DNA of 6,028 bases from Ruminococcaceae bacterium UBA3751 (GCA_002371215.1 DFGL01000071.1:1-6028); one strand, 5' to 3'. Shown: positions 1 to 5,944, counted from the stretch's first letter. Notes: generated from the letters alone by a model not told the origin. Numbers and translations are program-made.

Positions 1-105
1 ATTTTTTATTAATTTACCAAATATTTTTTAAACCTGTTATACGATTCTTAACATATGAAAGTTTTTGTAACAACTCTATTTCAATTGCGACATATTTTTA
101 TTTTG

Positions 106-138
106 CTTAAGCCGTACGAACGGGCTGAGGGATTTTTT
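106..138 (+). terminator. Probable intrinsic terminator of an upstream transcript
   Basis: An imperfect hairpin has its core AGCCGT (110-115) pairing with ACGGGCT (120-126), with one bulged G and an ACGA loop. Three outer pairs (106-108 with 128-130) extend it across a mismatch. Six T residues follow at 133-138, so the polarity is rightward. It presumably ends a gene lying to the left of the window and insulates the promoter at 154-182. The stem is short and imperfect, so this is a moderate call. Confidence 0.5.
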
Positions 139-153
139 CTTACACCGATTATA

Positions 154-182
154 TTGCTTTGTTGATGCGTTTATGGTAAAAT
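154..182 (+). promoter_or_regulatory. Sigma-A type promoter for the membrane-phosphatase gene
   Basis: A -35 box TTGCTT (154-159) is followed by a 17-base spacer and a -10 box TAAAAT (177-182). The bases TGG just before the -10 form an extended -10 element. Transcription would begin near 189, giving a leader of about 20 bases. A ribosome binding site, AAAGGGTG (196-203), precedes the ATG at 208. The -35 match is only partial, but the spacing and extended -10 are good. Confidence 0.65.
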
Positions 183-207
183 GTCTGTAGTTTAGAAAGG
201 GTGTTTT

Positions 208-1662
208 ATGCAGTTTTACGATTTATTTAAGGAGCTTATATCTCATATACCCGAACGCTATGGCGCTCTTATTAATTTTTTTGACGCCGTTTTGCCGTTA
301 GCTTTGATGGTATGCGCTTTGCTGACTGCTTTTTTAGGAGTAAAGCTCGTTAAGTGGTGGTGCACCGTTACGTTTTTCTTTTTGGGCTCAGCGCTTGTAA
401 TGAAAACTTTTTCGGTTGATTTTAACCTCTATAGCAAACGCTTCCTTATAGCCTCTGCAATTGCGGTTTTTGTCGGAATACTATTTGCTTTATTATCAAC
501 CTACCTTTCCCGAATACAGATTGCTGCCTCGGAATTTATGATTGTGTATTCAGCCCTGCCGCCGCTGATGTTCTACCTTGGTAACGCGCCTGCTGCAATA
601 GTGAGCGTAGTAATCGCGCTTGCTGTCGTTTTTCTGACGGTCAGGTATAAATATCTTATCCTCCTTCCCGTTACCTCGTTCAGCGGCTCGTTTATATTCT
701 GGGAGGCGGCGCTGAAATACGTTGATATAGGTAACGAAACGCTCAACGGCATAATTATGGGGCTTGTTGCCTTTGCTTTTCAGTGTTATATCTCAAGCGA
801 ACAGCTTAAGGAAACCTATAAGGACGTTAAAATGAAGTATGATATTACCAAAAAGGAGGGGGAGAGAGCAGTGCATTACGTTGAAAGAAAAATCCATAAT
901 CCCGACGTACATCTTAAAAATATAAGAATAAAAGGCGCAAAAAACGTGCGTGACCTCGGCGGGCTGCCCGTTGAAGGCGGAAGAATTAAGAAAAATAAGT
1001 TTATCCGCTCGGGCAATCTCAGTAAAATTAACGCAAAAGGAGCGGATTTGCTGTATAATCAGCTTCATCTCAGAACCGTTATTGACCTGAGAAACTCAAT
1101 GGAAAAGGCGGAAAAGCCAAACTATAAAATAGACAACGTAAATTATACGGAACTTTCCGTTTTTGACAGCTCAATTCCCGGGCTTAGCCACGAAACCAAG
1201 CAGAATTTAGACGCCGTTCCCGATATGACGGAGCTTTATGCCGCTGTTGTTAACAGTTCCTGCTTAATGAATCTATGCAAGGTTGTCAGAAAGATTATCC
1301 GCTTACCCGATGAAGAACTTTCCGTTTTGTACCACTGTACCGAGGGCAAGGACAGAACGGGTATGGTAACCGCGCTTCTTTTAACTATCCTCGGCGCAAA
1401 CAGAGAGGTTATTCTTGAGGATTATCTCTTTACCAATAAAACAAACCGTAAAAAAGCGGCGATGTACTTTTTTCTTGTAAGCACCGTCAAGCATAATAAG
1501 GTAGCAGCGCACAAGGTGTTTAACGTTTTCGTCGCAAGAGAGGAGTATATTAACGAGCTTTTTAAGGTGATTGATAAAATCGGATACGAAAAGCTTATAA
1601 AAGAGTATATAAAGGTAACTGACGAGGAGCTTGAAAGCTTCAAAAAGAGAGTTATTGAATAA
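208..1662 (+). CDS. Membrane-anchored tyrosine/lipid phosphatase (fusion protein)
   Basis: The 484-residue protein has two parts. Residues about 24-195 are strongly hydrophobic, with roughly seven membrane segments (near 24-45, 50-68, 78-100, 107-123, 127-146, 148-168 and 179-195), loosely like DUF4203/TMEM198-type domains; that match is tentative. A charged linker (about 197-235) leads to a phosphatase domain at about 236-484. This domain carries NVRDLGGL (246-253), IDLR (292-295) and the P-loop HCTEGKDRTG (376-385), with nucleophile Cys377 and phosphate-binding Arg383. This P-loop type defines the Y_phosphatase3 family, whose studied members (for example mycobacterial MptpB and Listeria LipA) act on phosphotyrosine, phosphoserine/threonine or phosphoinositides. 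By inference the catalytic domain faces the cytoplasm; its substrate is unknown. The ATG at 208 is supported by a ribosome binding site and promoter. The gene appears monocistronic, ending at the hairpin at 1667-1690. An internal GTG at 871 may be a second start. Confidence 0.88.
   Translation: MQFYDLFKELISHIPERYGALINFFDAVLPLALMVCALLTAFLGVKLVKWWCTVTFFFLGSALVMKTFSVDFNLYSKRFLIASAIAVFVGILFALLSTYLSRIQIAASEFMIVYSALPPLMFYLGNAPAAIVSVVIALAVVFLTVRYKYLILLPVTSFSGSFIFWEAALKYVDIGNETLNGIIMGLVAFAFQCYISSEQLKETYKDVKMKYDITKKEGERAVHYVERKIHNPDVHLKNIRIKGAKNVRDLGGLPVEGGRIKKNKFIRSGNLSKINAKGADLLYNQLHLRTVIDLRNSMEKAEKPNYKIDNVNYTELSVFDSSIPGLSHETKQNLDAVPDMTELYAAVVNSSCLMNLCKVVRKIIRLPDEELSVLYHCTEGKDRTGMVTALLLTILGANREVILEDYLFTNKTNRKKAAMYFFLVSTVKHNKVAAHKVFNVFVAREEYINELFKVIDKIGYEKLIKEYIKVTDEELESFKKRVIE
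851..873 (+). promoter_or_regulatory. Possible internal ribosome binding site and GTG start
   Basis: Inside the fusion gene, AAAAGGAGGG (851-860) is a near-perfect Shine-Dalgarno sequence. It lies 11 bases before an in-frame GTG (871-873, codon 222), which falls in the linker between the membrane part and the phosphatase part. Starting there would give a soluble protein of about 263 residues containing the whole catalytic domain. The same bases also encode a Lys-Lys-Glu-Gly linker, so the match may be chance, and the spacing is slightly long. Confidence 0.35.
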
Positions 1663-1666
1663 AAAA

Positions 1667-1690
1667 CAAGCCGGAATCGTTTCCGGCTTG
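1667..1690. terminator. Bidirectional terminator between convergent genes
   Basis: A perfect 10-bp stem, CAAGCCGGAA (1667-1676) with TTCCGGCTTG (1681-1690), closes a TCGT tetraloop. It lies 4 bases after the phosphatase stop and 8 bases beyond the stop of the leftward pyruvyl transferase gene. Read leftward, the stem is followed at once by six T residues (1666-1661), a strong terminator. Read rightward, the tail is ATTTATTATT, weaker but adequate. It therefore probably serves both transcripts. Confidence 0.9.
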
Positions 1691-1698
1691 ATTTATTA

Positions 1699-3075
1699 TT
1701 ATTTATTCTTTTTTGCATGCTTTGACTTGTAAAAAAAGCTTGTGTGAAGAACTGCTTCATTAAGGTCCGCCTTGAGCTTTTCGTTTTCCTCCTGAAGCTT
1801 TTTGATTTGCTTTGCCTCATCAACCTCCATAGCCTTAATTATAGGCAGGGAAGCTCTTAAGCGTTTTAACTGCTCGTCCTTGTCTGCAATCTCAAACGGA
1901 ACGATAGGTCCGTTGAATTTTTCCTCTGCAACTATCTTATCATAGGGGATAACACCATCTTCATATTTATGGTCGTAAATTGTATCAAGGTTAAGCTTGT
2001 GAAGAAAGTCAATATAGTGGTCAAAGCGTTCCTTGTGTCCTTTATGAACGGCGTTGAAATCAACCTTTTCAGCTATGTCGTAAAGCGTTGTGTTTTCGTT
2101 AATCTCATCAAATCCGATTAGCGGAATGTTATGGTAATCGGCAAGCTCAAGAACGCGCCTGTCAAACGGAACGGTTACAGCGGGAGTACCCGCAAGAACG
2201 GAGGCAACGTTACCGTGAATACGGGAGCCAATTGAAAAGTCAACGTCATTTTTAAAATATTCAATCCAGGAGGGAATATCAACAAAGCTGAGCGCCTTGT
2301 CAATTTCGTACATCTTATTCTTACGGCGCTTTACCTTGTAGTTTTCAAGGAAAATCATTCTTACGTCGTCAATCTGCTGCTGAACGTAGCAGTAATTCGG
2401 GAAAAGCTCCATATTCTTTTTAGTGAATTCCATAAACGGCTTGTAATCCTCAAGCTTTTCAAATTCGATTTTGGAATTGAAGGCAATGCGGGAGCTTTCG
2501 CTGAGATTAAGCGGCTTGATTTCGGGCAGAGTATCGCCGTAGGTGTACATTGAAGGGCAGCCGATAACGGTAAAATCCTTTTCAGGCTTAAAGCCTAAAT
2601 CGGTAAGAAATTCTGCCGTAGTTTCTCCTCTAACGCCGATAATCGGGGATTTATCAAGGATTGCGCTGACAAAGTTCTTTGCCTCATCGCAATGCGGATA
2701 AATATCTGAAAATCTTTCAGGACCGATTTTTCTCTGTATGCCTACTCCTACAACGCCAATCGGAATTTTAAGCATTTTAACGAAATTTGCAATCTTCGTC
2801 ATTTCCTCGTGACCGCGAACCTTAAAAGCGTTAGCCAGCGGAATAACAAAGTAGTCGTAGGTATCGTTAACGTAGTCAGCATAATATCTGTCCATCTTCT
2901 CACGAGCGATATTAACGTAGTCAATCGTGGTATCGTCGTCAACGAGAAGGGTTTTAGCTATGCTGTGGGTAAATATCATATTGCCGATATTACCGCCCGT
3001 GTGGTTTTCAATTATAAATTTAGCGGGGTCCATAGGGCGCAAAGGGTCAATCGCGCCGCGCATTAAAATCTTCAT
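1699..3075 (-). CDS. Polysaccharide pyruvyl transferase family protein with coiled-coil tail
   Basis: This 458-residue protein matches the polysaccharide pyruvyl transferase family (PF04230), whose members transfer pyruvate from phosphoenolpyruvate to sugars of cell-surface glycans; some family members have other roles. Visible landmarks are GGNIGNMIF (27-35), GVVGVGIQ (107-114), GVRGETTAEFLTDLGF (147-162), VIGCPSMY (170-177) and the C-terminal signature FSIGSRIHGNVASVLAGTPA (280-299), followed by VPFDRRVLELADYH. The sequence lacks a signal peptide or membrane segment, so it is probably cytoplasmic. Residues about 399-441 are rich in Lys, Glu and Leu and should form a coiled coil, followed by a basic end (KSKHAKKNK); this extends beyond the usual domain. 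The start is set by AAGGAG (3084-3089) 8 bases before the ATG; a Met at codon 5 is less well placed. No glycosyltransferase or capsule genes lie beside it, so its glycan target cannot be inferred. Confidence 0.85.
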   Translation of the reverse strand: MKILMRGAIDPLRPMDPAKFIIENHTGGNIGNMIFTHSIAKTLLVDDDTTIDYVNIAREKMDRYYADYVNDTYDYFVIPLANAFKVRGHEEMTKIANFVKMLKIPIGVVGVGIQRKIGPERFSDIYPHCDEAKNFVSAILDKSPIIGVRGETTAEFLTDLGFKPEKDFTVIGCPSMYTYGDTLPEIKPLNLSESSRIAFNSKIEFEKLEDYKPFMEFTKKNMELFPNYCYVQQQIDDVRMIFLENYKVKRRKNKMYEIDKALSFVDIPSWIEYFKNDVDFSIGSRIHGNVASVLAGTPAVTVPFDRRVLELADYHNIPLIGFDEINENTTLYDIAEKVDFNAVHKGHKERFDHYIDFLHKLNLDTIYDHKYEDGVIPYDKIVAEEKFNGPIVPFEIADKDEQLKRLRASLPIIKAMEVDEAKQIKKLQEENEKLKADLNEAVLHTSFFYKSKHAKKNK

Positions 3076-3083
3076 TTGCCTCT

Positions 3084-3089
3084 CTCCTT
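3084..3089 (-). promoter_or_regulatory. Ribosome binding site of the pyruvyl transferase gene
   Basis: The leftward strand reads AAGGAG here, 8 bases before the ATG whose first base is 3075. This decides in favour of that ATG over the second Met codon at 3061-3063. Confidence 0.8.
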
Positions 3090-3106
3090 GAATACATTCT
3101 CAAATT

Positions 3107-3135
3107 ATTTTAACACATAAATCGTTTTATTGCAA
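3107..3135 (-). promoter_or_regulatory. Sigma-A type promoter of the pyruvyl transferase gene
   Basis: On the leftward strand, TTGCAA (3135-3130) is followed by a 17-base spacer and TAAAAT (3112-3107). A TGT directly before the -10 box makes it an extended -10. The -10 box includes the TAA stop (3112-3110) of the preceding leftward gene, so the promoter sits within the end of that gene. It gives the pyruvyl transferase its own transcription start, near 3100. Confidence 0.72.
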
Positions 3136-3829
3136 TAATTAAGTAATTAATAATAAAATATATTGCGCTGATAAGCGAAAGGGGAGAAAGCGCGGTTTTA
3201 ACAGTTAAAAACCCAAAGAAGAATTGTACGAGCGGCGACACCGTAATTATAAACAGCAGCAAAAAGATGAAGAACAGCGAAAGACAAGGGTTTTTTCTTT
3301 TCAGTGTTATTAAAAACAGAAATATTATACCGAGAATTAATATAACCGTTTTTCTCTCTTTTACCAGAAGAGTTAAGAAAAAATCGTTTTTGCTCTGAAG
3401 GCGAATTGCGCCCTCTGTGTATCCCGTTTTATTTTCCCGAGGCTCAAGCAAAAGCGCAATTTCTTCGCCCTTTAAAACCTCGCTTACGGGTATCAGCGCA
3501 TAGCCTTTGCCTGCGTCCTCATCAGTTCTGTAGATTATCTTATTTTTTGTGAAAGCAGTAATTTTCAGGTTGCTTTTAAAGATTATCAGGTATGTTCCTT
3601 TTTCGGGGCGCTTTTCAAACCTGTGCCTGAGCGTTAACGGGCTGTTTGTTTTAAAGGCGTTAAGGTGAATAATTCTGCCGTCGTCGTTTTGCCACATATT
3701 AGCCGTATCGTATGCCGGTTCGCTTTTAAATCTGTAGTCTCCGCCGTAAGCAATTTCAATAACAACCAGAGTAATAATTATTGCCGACAGAGTTATTTTT
3801 ATCGCTTTATTTATTCGTTTTAAGTTTAT
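3110..3829 (-). CDS. Receptor-like membrane protein, no output domain; start not ATG
   Basis: From the first ATG (3697) the frame gives 195 residues, but it stays open upstream to a TAA at 3850-3848. The added sequence encodes a basic start, a hydrophobic segment (SAIIITLVVIEIAYG) and a short extracellular-looking stretch. This is a typical signal anchor joining smoothly to the rest, so the true protein is probably about 239 residues. GGGAGGG (3842-3836) lies 6 bases before an ATA codon (3829-3827), in the position of the expected ATG; the extension has no ATG, GTG or TTG. After the anchor comes a soluble region of about 110 residues, with features such as LIIFKSN and YALIPVSEVLKGEEIALLL. It resembles the extracellular domains of Clostridia 7TM-type sensors of diguanylate cyclases or kinases. 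Three or four membrane helices follow (ATG-based residues about 117-190), and the protein ends in KRFMC with no catalytic domain. It could be a decayed remnant or a short sensory protein; the family match is tentative. Confidence 0.55.
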   Translation of the reverse strand: MNLKRINKAIKITLSAIIITLVVIEIAYGGDYRFKSEPAYDTANMWQNDDGRIIHLNAFKTNSPLTLRHRFEKRPEKGTYLIIFKSNLKITAFTKNKIIYRTDEDAGKGYALIPVSEVLKGEEIALLLEPRENKTGYTEGAIRLQSKNDFFLTLLVKERKTVILILGIIFLFLITLKRKNPCLSLFFIFLLLFIITVSPLVQFFFGFLTVKTALSPLSLISAIYFIINYLIIAIKRFMC

Positions 3830-3835
3830 ATTTAT

Positions 3836-3842
3836 CCCTCCC
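3836..3842 (-). promoter_or_regulatory. Ribosome binding site upstream of the ATA codon
   Basis: The leftward strand reads GGGAGGG, followed by ATAAAT and then ATA (3829-3827). The divergent gene at 3927 has a very similar leader, GGAGGGATAATCT, before its ATG. The near-identical layout supports translation starting at 3829, or having done so in an ancestor with ATG there. I found no convincing leftward promoter in 3843-3900. Confidence 0.55.
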
Positions 3843-3857
3843 GATATTTAATTAATA

Positions 3858-3872
3858 TTCAACAAGGTTGAA
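3858..3872. promoter_or_regulatory. Inverted repeat overlapping the -35 box; possible operator
   Basis: TTCAAC (3858-3863) and GTTGAA (3867-3872) form a perfect 6-bp inverted repeat around AAG. The right arm overlaps the -35 box (3868-3873) of the rightward promoter, where a repressor could block RNA polymerase, and the site also lies in the leader region of the divergent gene. No regulator gene is in the window, and a repeat of this size can arise by chance in AT-rich DNA. Confidence 0.3.
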
Positions 3873-3896
3873 AAAATTATTGATATTTGATATAAT
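3868..3896 (+). promoter_or_regulatory. Strong sigma-A promoter of the secreted-protein gene
   Basis: TTGAAA (3868-3873), a 17-base spacer and a perfect TATAAT (3891-3896), preceded by TGA as an extended -10, make this the best promoter in the window. Transcription should begin near 3903, giving a leader of about 24 bases that contains AAGGAGGG (3912-3919), 7 bases before the ATG at 3927. Confidence 0.88.
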
Positions 3897-3926
3897 ATAC
3901 AGGATATACTTAAGGAGGGATAATCT

Positions 3927-4916
3927 ATGAAAAGATTAATCAGTCTTGTTTTATCAATAATTACTCTTATGAGCGTTATGTCTTTCGGCTTCAACGCTTA
4001 TGCCGACACCTCAAAATATTATGAGCAAAGAGAGCAGTACAATACCCAGAAGGCATACTCGGGATTTTACGGCAGCAAGCTCTATTTCTTTGAGAATAAT
4101 GAGGAAAAGCTTTACGTTAAGAAAGGACTTAACGGTAAGCAGCGCCTTGTAAAATCGGGAATCTGCAGCAACGGTATCTCAACTATTTATAAAAGCTATA
4201 TATACTATATAGGCGAGGACGCAGTTCTCTATCGCTGCTCGTTAAGCGGTAAAAAGCATAAGGCTCTTGTTAAAAATATTTATATAACCGATTTTATTAT
4301 CGCTAACGGCAGAATTGTCTACAGAGCTGAGGACCCGTTCGGAGATCTCGGAGTTGAAGGTCTTTATACCTGTAATCTCAAAGGCGGCGATAATAAGTTA
4401 ATTACAAAAAATAGCGCCAGCGAGTATTATTCATACAAAACCTGCCTTTACTTTGTTGATATTAACAGCAATACCCTTAAAAGATACAGCCTTAAAAAAT
4501 TCAAATTAACGGACGTTTCCCTTAAAAAGAGCATTAACGGTATGAAGCTGCTCGGTATGGAGGGAAGAACGGTGTTCTTCCTTAAGCAGTATAAAACAGT
4601 TGATAAGTTCTTCAAGGCTGACGTTAAAACGGGCGTGTTTAAAAAAATAGGAACTTCAAAGGACGCAGCCCTGCTTCAGCAGGACGTGGCTTATATTGTA
4701 AGCCGTGATAACGTTTACTGTACAAAAACAACCAAGAAAAAGGTAAAGTACTGCTACCTCAATAAAAAGGCTAAAAAGTTTGATTTAATCAAATCCGTTC
4801 CTATAGGTACAACGAGCGGCGGCGTTTATATGCAGTTCTATAAGGACAAGCTTGTTGATATAGTATATGAGGACGGATACCCGACCTTTGAATTTATCGG
4901 AATCATTAAGCTCTAA
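3927..4916 (+). CDS. Secreted beta-propeller-like protein of unknown function
   Basis: The 329-residue protein starts with a classic signal peptide: MKR, a hydrophobic core (about 4-22) and a likely signal peptidase I site after AYA (24-26). There is no lipobox and no membrane or sortase anchor at the C-terminus, so it is probably released or loosely held outside the cell. The mature part consists of loosely repeated units of roughly 40 residues built from aromatic beta-strands, for example GSKLYFFENNEEKLYVKKGL (49-68), SYIYYIGEDAVLYRCSLSGK (90-109) and CLYFVDINSNTLKRYSLKKF (173-192). This pattern resembles the DUF5050 beta-propeller-like proteins common in Clostridia, usually thought to bind rather than catalyse. 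It is rich in Lys and Tyr, with six scattered Cys (80, 104, 149, 173, 265 and 276). I do not recognise a specific function. It has its own strong promoter and may be cotranscribed with the phospholipase-like gene if the hairpin at 4935-4977 is read through. Confidence 0.8.
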   Translation: MKRLISLVLSIITLMSVMSFGFNAYADTSKYYEQREQYNTQKAYSGFYGSKLYFFENNEEKLYVKKGLNGKQRLVKSGICSNGISTIYKSYIYYIGEDAVLYRCSLSGKKHKALVKNIYITDFIIANGRIVYRAEDPFGDLGVEGLYTCNLKGGDNKLITKNSASEYYSYKTCLYFVDINSNTLKRYSLKKFKLTDVSLKKSINGMKLLGMEGRTVFFLKQYKTVDKFFKADVKTGVFKKIGTSKDAALLQQDVAYIVSRDNVYCTKTTKKKVKYCYLNKKAKKFDLIKSVPIGTTSGGVYMQFYKDKLVDIVYEDGYPTFEFIGIIKL

Positions 4917-4934
4917 ATGTTAAATTTATATTAA

Positions 4935-4977
4935 AATATCCCCGTTTCCTTTGACTGTAAGAGGAAGCGGGGATATT
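4935..4977 (+). terminator. Long hairpin between genes: terminator or intercistronic stem
   Basis: AATATCCCCGTTTCCT (4935-4950) pairs with AGGAAGCGGGGATATT (4962-4977) over 16 bp with a single G-T wobble, closing an 11-base loop. The tail ATTAATTTGG is poor in T for a strong terminator. The ribosome binding site of the next gene begins only 8 bases beyond the stem, leaving no room for a promoter between them. It could be a leaky terminator, an attenuator or an mRNA-stabilising stem. Confidence 0.6.
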
Positions 4978-4985
4978 ATTAATTT

Positions 4986-4989
4986 GGAG
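4986..4989 (+). promoter_or_regulatory. Ribosome binding site of the phospholipase-like gene
   Basis: GGAG, 8 bases before the ATG at 4998, sets the start. That start places the conserved His of the MPAFATH motif at residue 7, as is usual for this family. The site lies close to the base of the 4935-4977 hairpin. Confidence 0.75.
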
Positions 4990-4997
4990 ATGATACT

Positions 4998-5936
4998 ATG
5001 CCGGCATTTGCAACACATTATTTATTCTTAGAAGAAATCAGGGAAGAGCTTGAAAAGGAAACGGGCTTTTCGCTTGATTATAAAACCGCAGGAGTAGGTA
5101 CTCAGGGACCGGATATATTTATTTTTCACCGCCTCTGGCCGCCCGTAACTATTTATAAATCGCTTTTCGGCACCGCTTCAAAAATCCATCGCGGCAAGCC
5201 CGCAGAGCTGTTTGAGGCGTTTGCCGATTACCTGAAAACAAGTGAAAACAGGGATATAGCGCTGTCGTATATTTACGGCTTTATTCTTCACTATGCACTT
5301 GACAGGAATTGCCACCCCTTCGTTTATGCCTATCAGGATATGATAACGAGCGAAAATAAGCATATCCATTCGCTCGCTGCACACAATCAGGTTGAGCACG
5401 CCGTTGATACCTACCTTCTCTATAACAGAAAGGGAATATATCCGCCGTCGCTCTTTAACCCCGAGGAAACCTTTACAACCGACAAAACGGCGCTTAGTGA
5501 AATTGCAGAGCTTATGCACTACGTTGTTGAAAGGTGTTACGGCAAGGACGTTGAAAGAAAAGAAATAATAAAGGCGGTTACCGATACCGCCTCGCTTCAG
5601 GCAACGCTTTCGGATAAAAAAGGAAACGCAACAAGAATTGCTCATATCATCGAACGCCCTCTCGGTCCGTTAACGGGGTATTTTAAGCTCTCTGCCTCAA
5701 TCAAGCCCAAGGACCTTGATTTAGCTCAGAAATATGCAAACGAGCGCCATAAGGAATGGACCTCGCCGTATAGTCATATTATGTCTACGGAAAGCTTTGA
5801 AGATTTGTTCGAAAAGTCAAAGCACGACGCACTTGAACTGATTAAGGGCTTTAACGAAATCTGTGAAGGTAAAAAAACAGGCTATGAGGTAACGGGGAAT
5901 ATCTCCTTCCTGACCGGACTTGAAGTAACCGAATAA
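4998..5936 (+). CDS. Zinc-dependent phospholipase C family protein, no signal peptide
   Basis: This 312-residue protein belongs to the zinc-dependent phospholipase C fold (PF00882). The metal-ligand pattern of Bacillus cereus phospholipase C can be followed: His7 in MPAFATH, Asp39 in GPDIF, His64 in KIHRG, then His98, Asp102 and His106 in LHYALDRNCHP, and His129 and Glu133 in HNQVEH. The His-x3-Asp and His-x3-Glu spacings agree. The classical enzymes are secreted and hydrolyse phospholipid head groups; this one starts directly at the fold with no signal peptide, so it is probably cytoplasmic, and its substrate is unknown. Residues from about 155 to the end are helical and charged and less conserved. 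Paired stops (TAA TAA) end the gene. No promoter is evident between it and the secreted-protein gene 81 bases upstream, so it may depend on readthrough. Confidence 0.88.
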   Translation: MPAFATHYLFLEEIREELEKETGFSLDYKTAGVGTQGPDIFIFHRLWPPVTIYKSLFGTASKIHRGKPAELFEAFADYLKTSENRDIALSYIYGFILHYALDRNCHPFVYAYQDMITSENKHIHSLAAHNQVEHAVDTYLLYNRKGIYPPSLFNPEETFTTDKTALSEIAELMHYVVERCYGKDVERKEIIKAVTDTASLQATLSDKKGNATRIAHIIERPLGPLTGYFKLSASIKPKDLDLAQKYANERHKEWTSPYSHIMSTESFEDLFEKSKHDALELIKGFNEICEGKKTGYEVTGNISFLTGLEVTE

Positions 5937-5944
5937 TAAAAAAT

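Noticed and set aside
3..110. Open frame from the left edge to a TAA at 108-110, directly before the terminator-like hairpin
   Set aside because: It is only 35 codons of AT-rich sequence, its codon use is unlike the real genes here, and no domain is recognisable. It could be the end of an upstream gene, but that is not supportable.
793..1068. Leftward 91-codon open frame inside the phosphatase gene
   Set aside because: It is antisense to a strongly supported gene and has no family resemblance.
1422..1823. Leftward 133-codon open frame spanning the convergent gene ends
   Set aside because: It overlaps both real genes and runs through the terminator hairpin; its Ser/Lys-rich, low-complexity product looks like an antisense artefact.
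2809..3066. Rightward 85-codon open frame inside the pyruvyl transferase gene
   Set aside because: It is antisense to a well-supported gene, with no promoter or recognisable domain.
3843..3900. Leftward promoter for the receptor-like gene
   Set aside because: Only weak -10-like strings occur (such as TATTAA at 3857-3852), with no acceptable -35 box, and a better-placed candidate would start transcription inside the ribosome binding site.
5178..5645. Leftward 155-codon open frame inside the phospholipase-like gene
   Set aside because: It is fully antisense to a gene with clear catalytic motifs, and its product resembles no known family.
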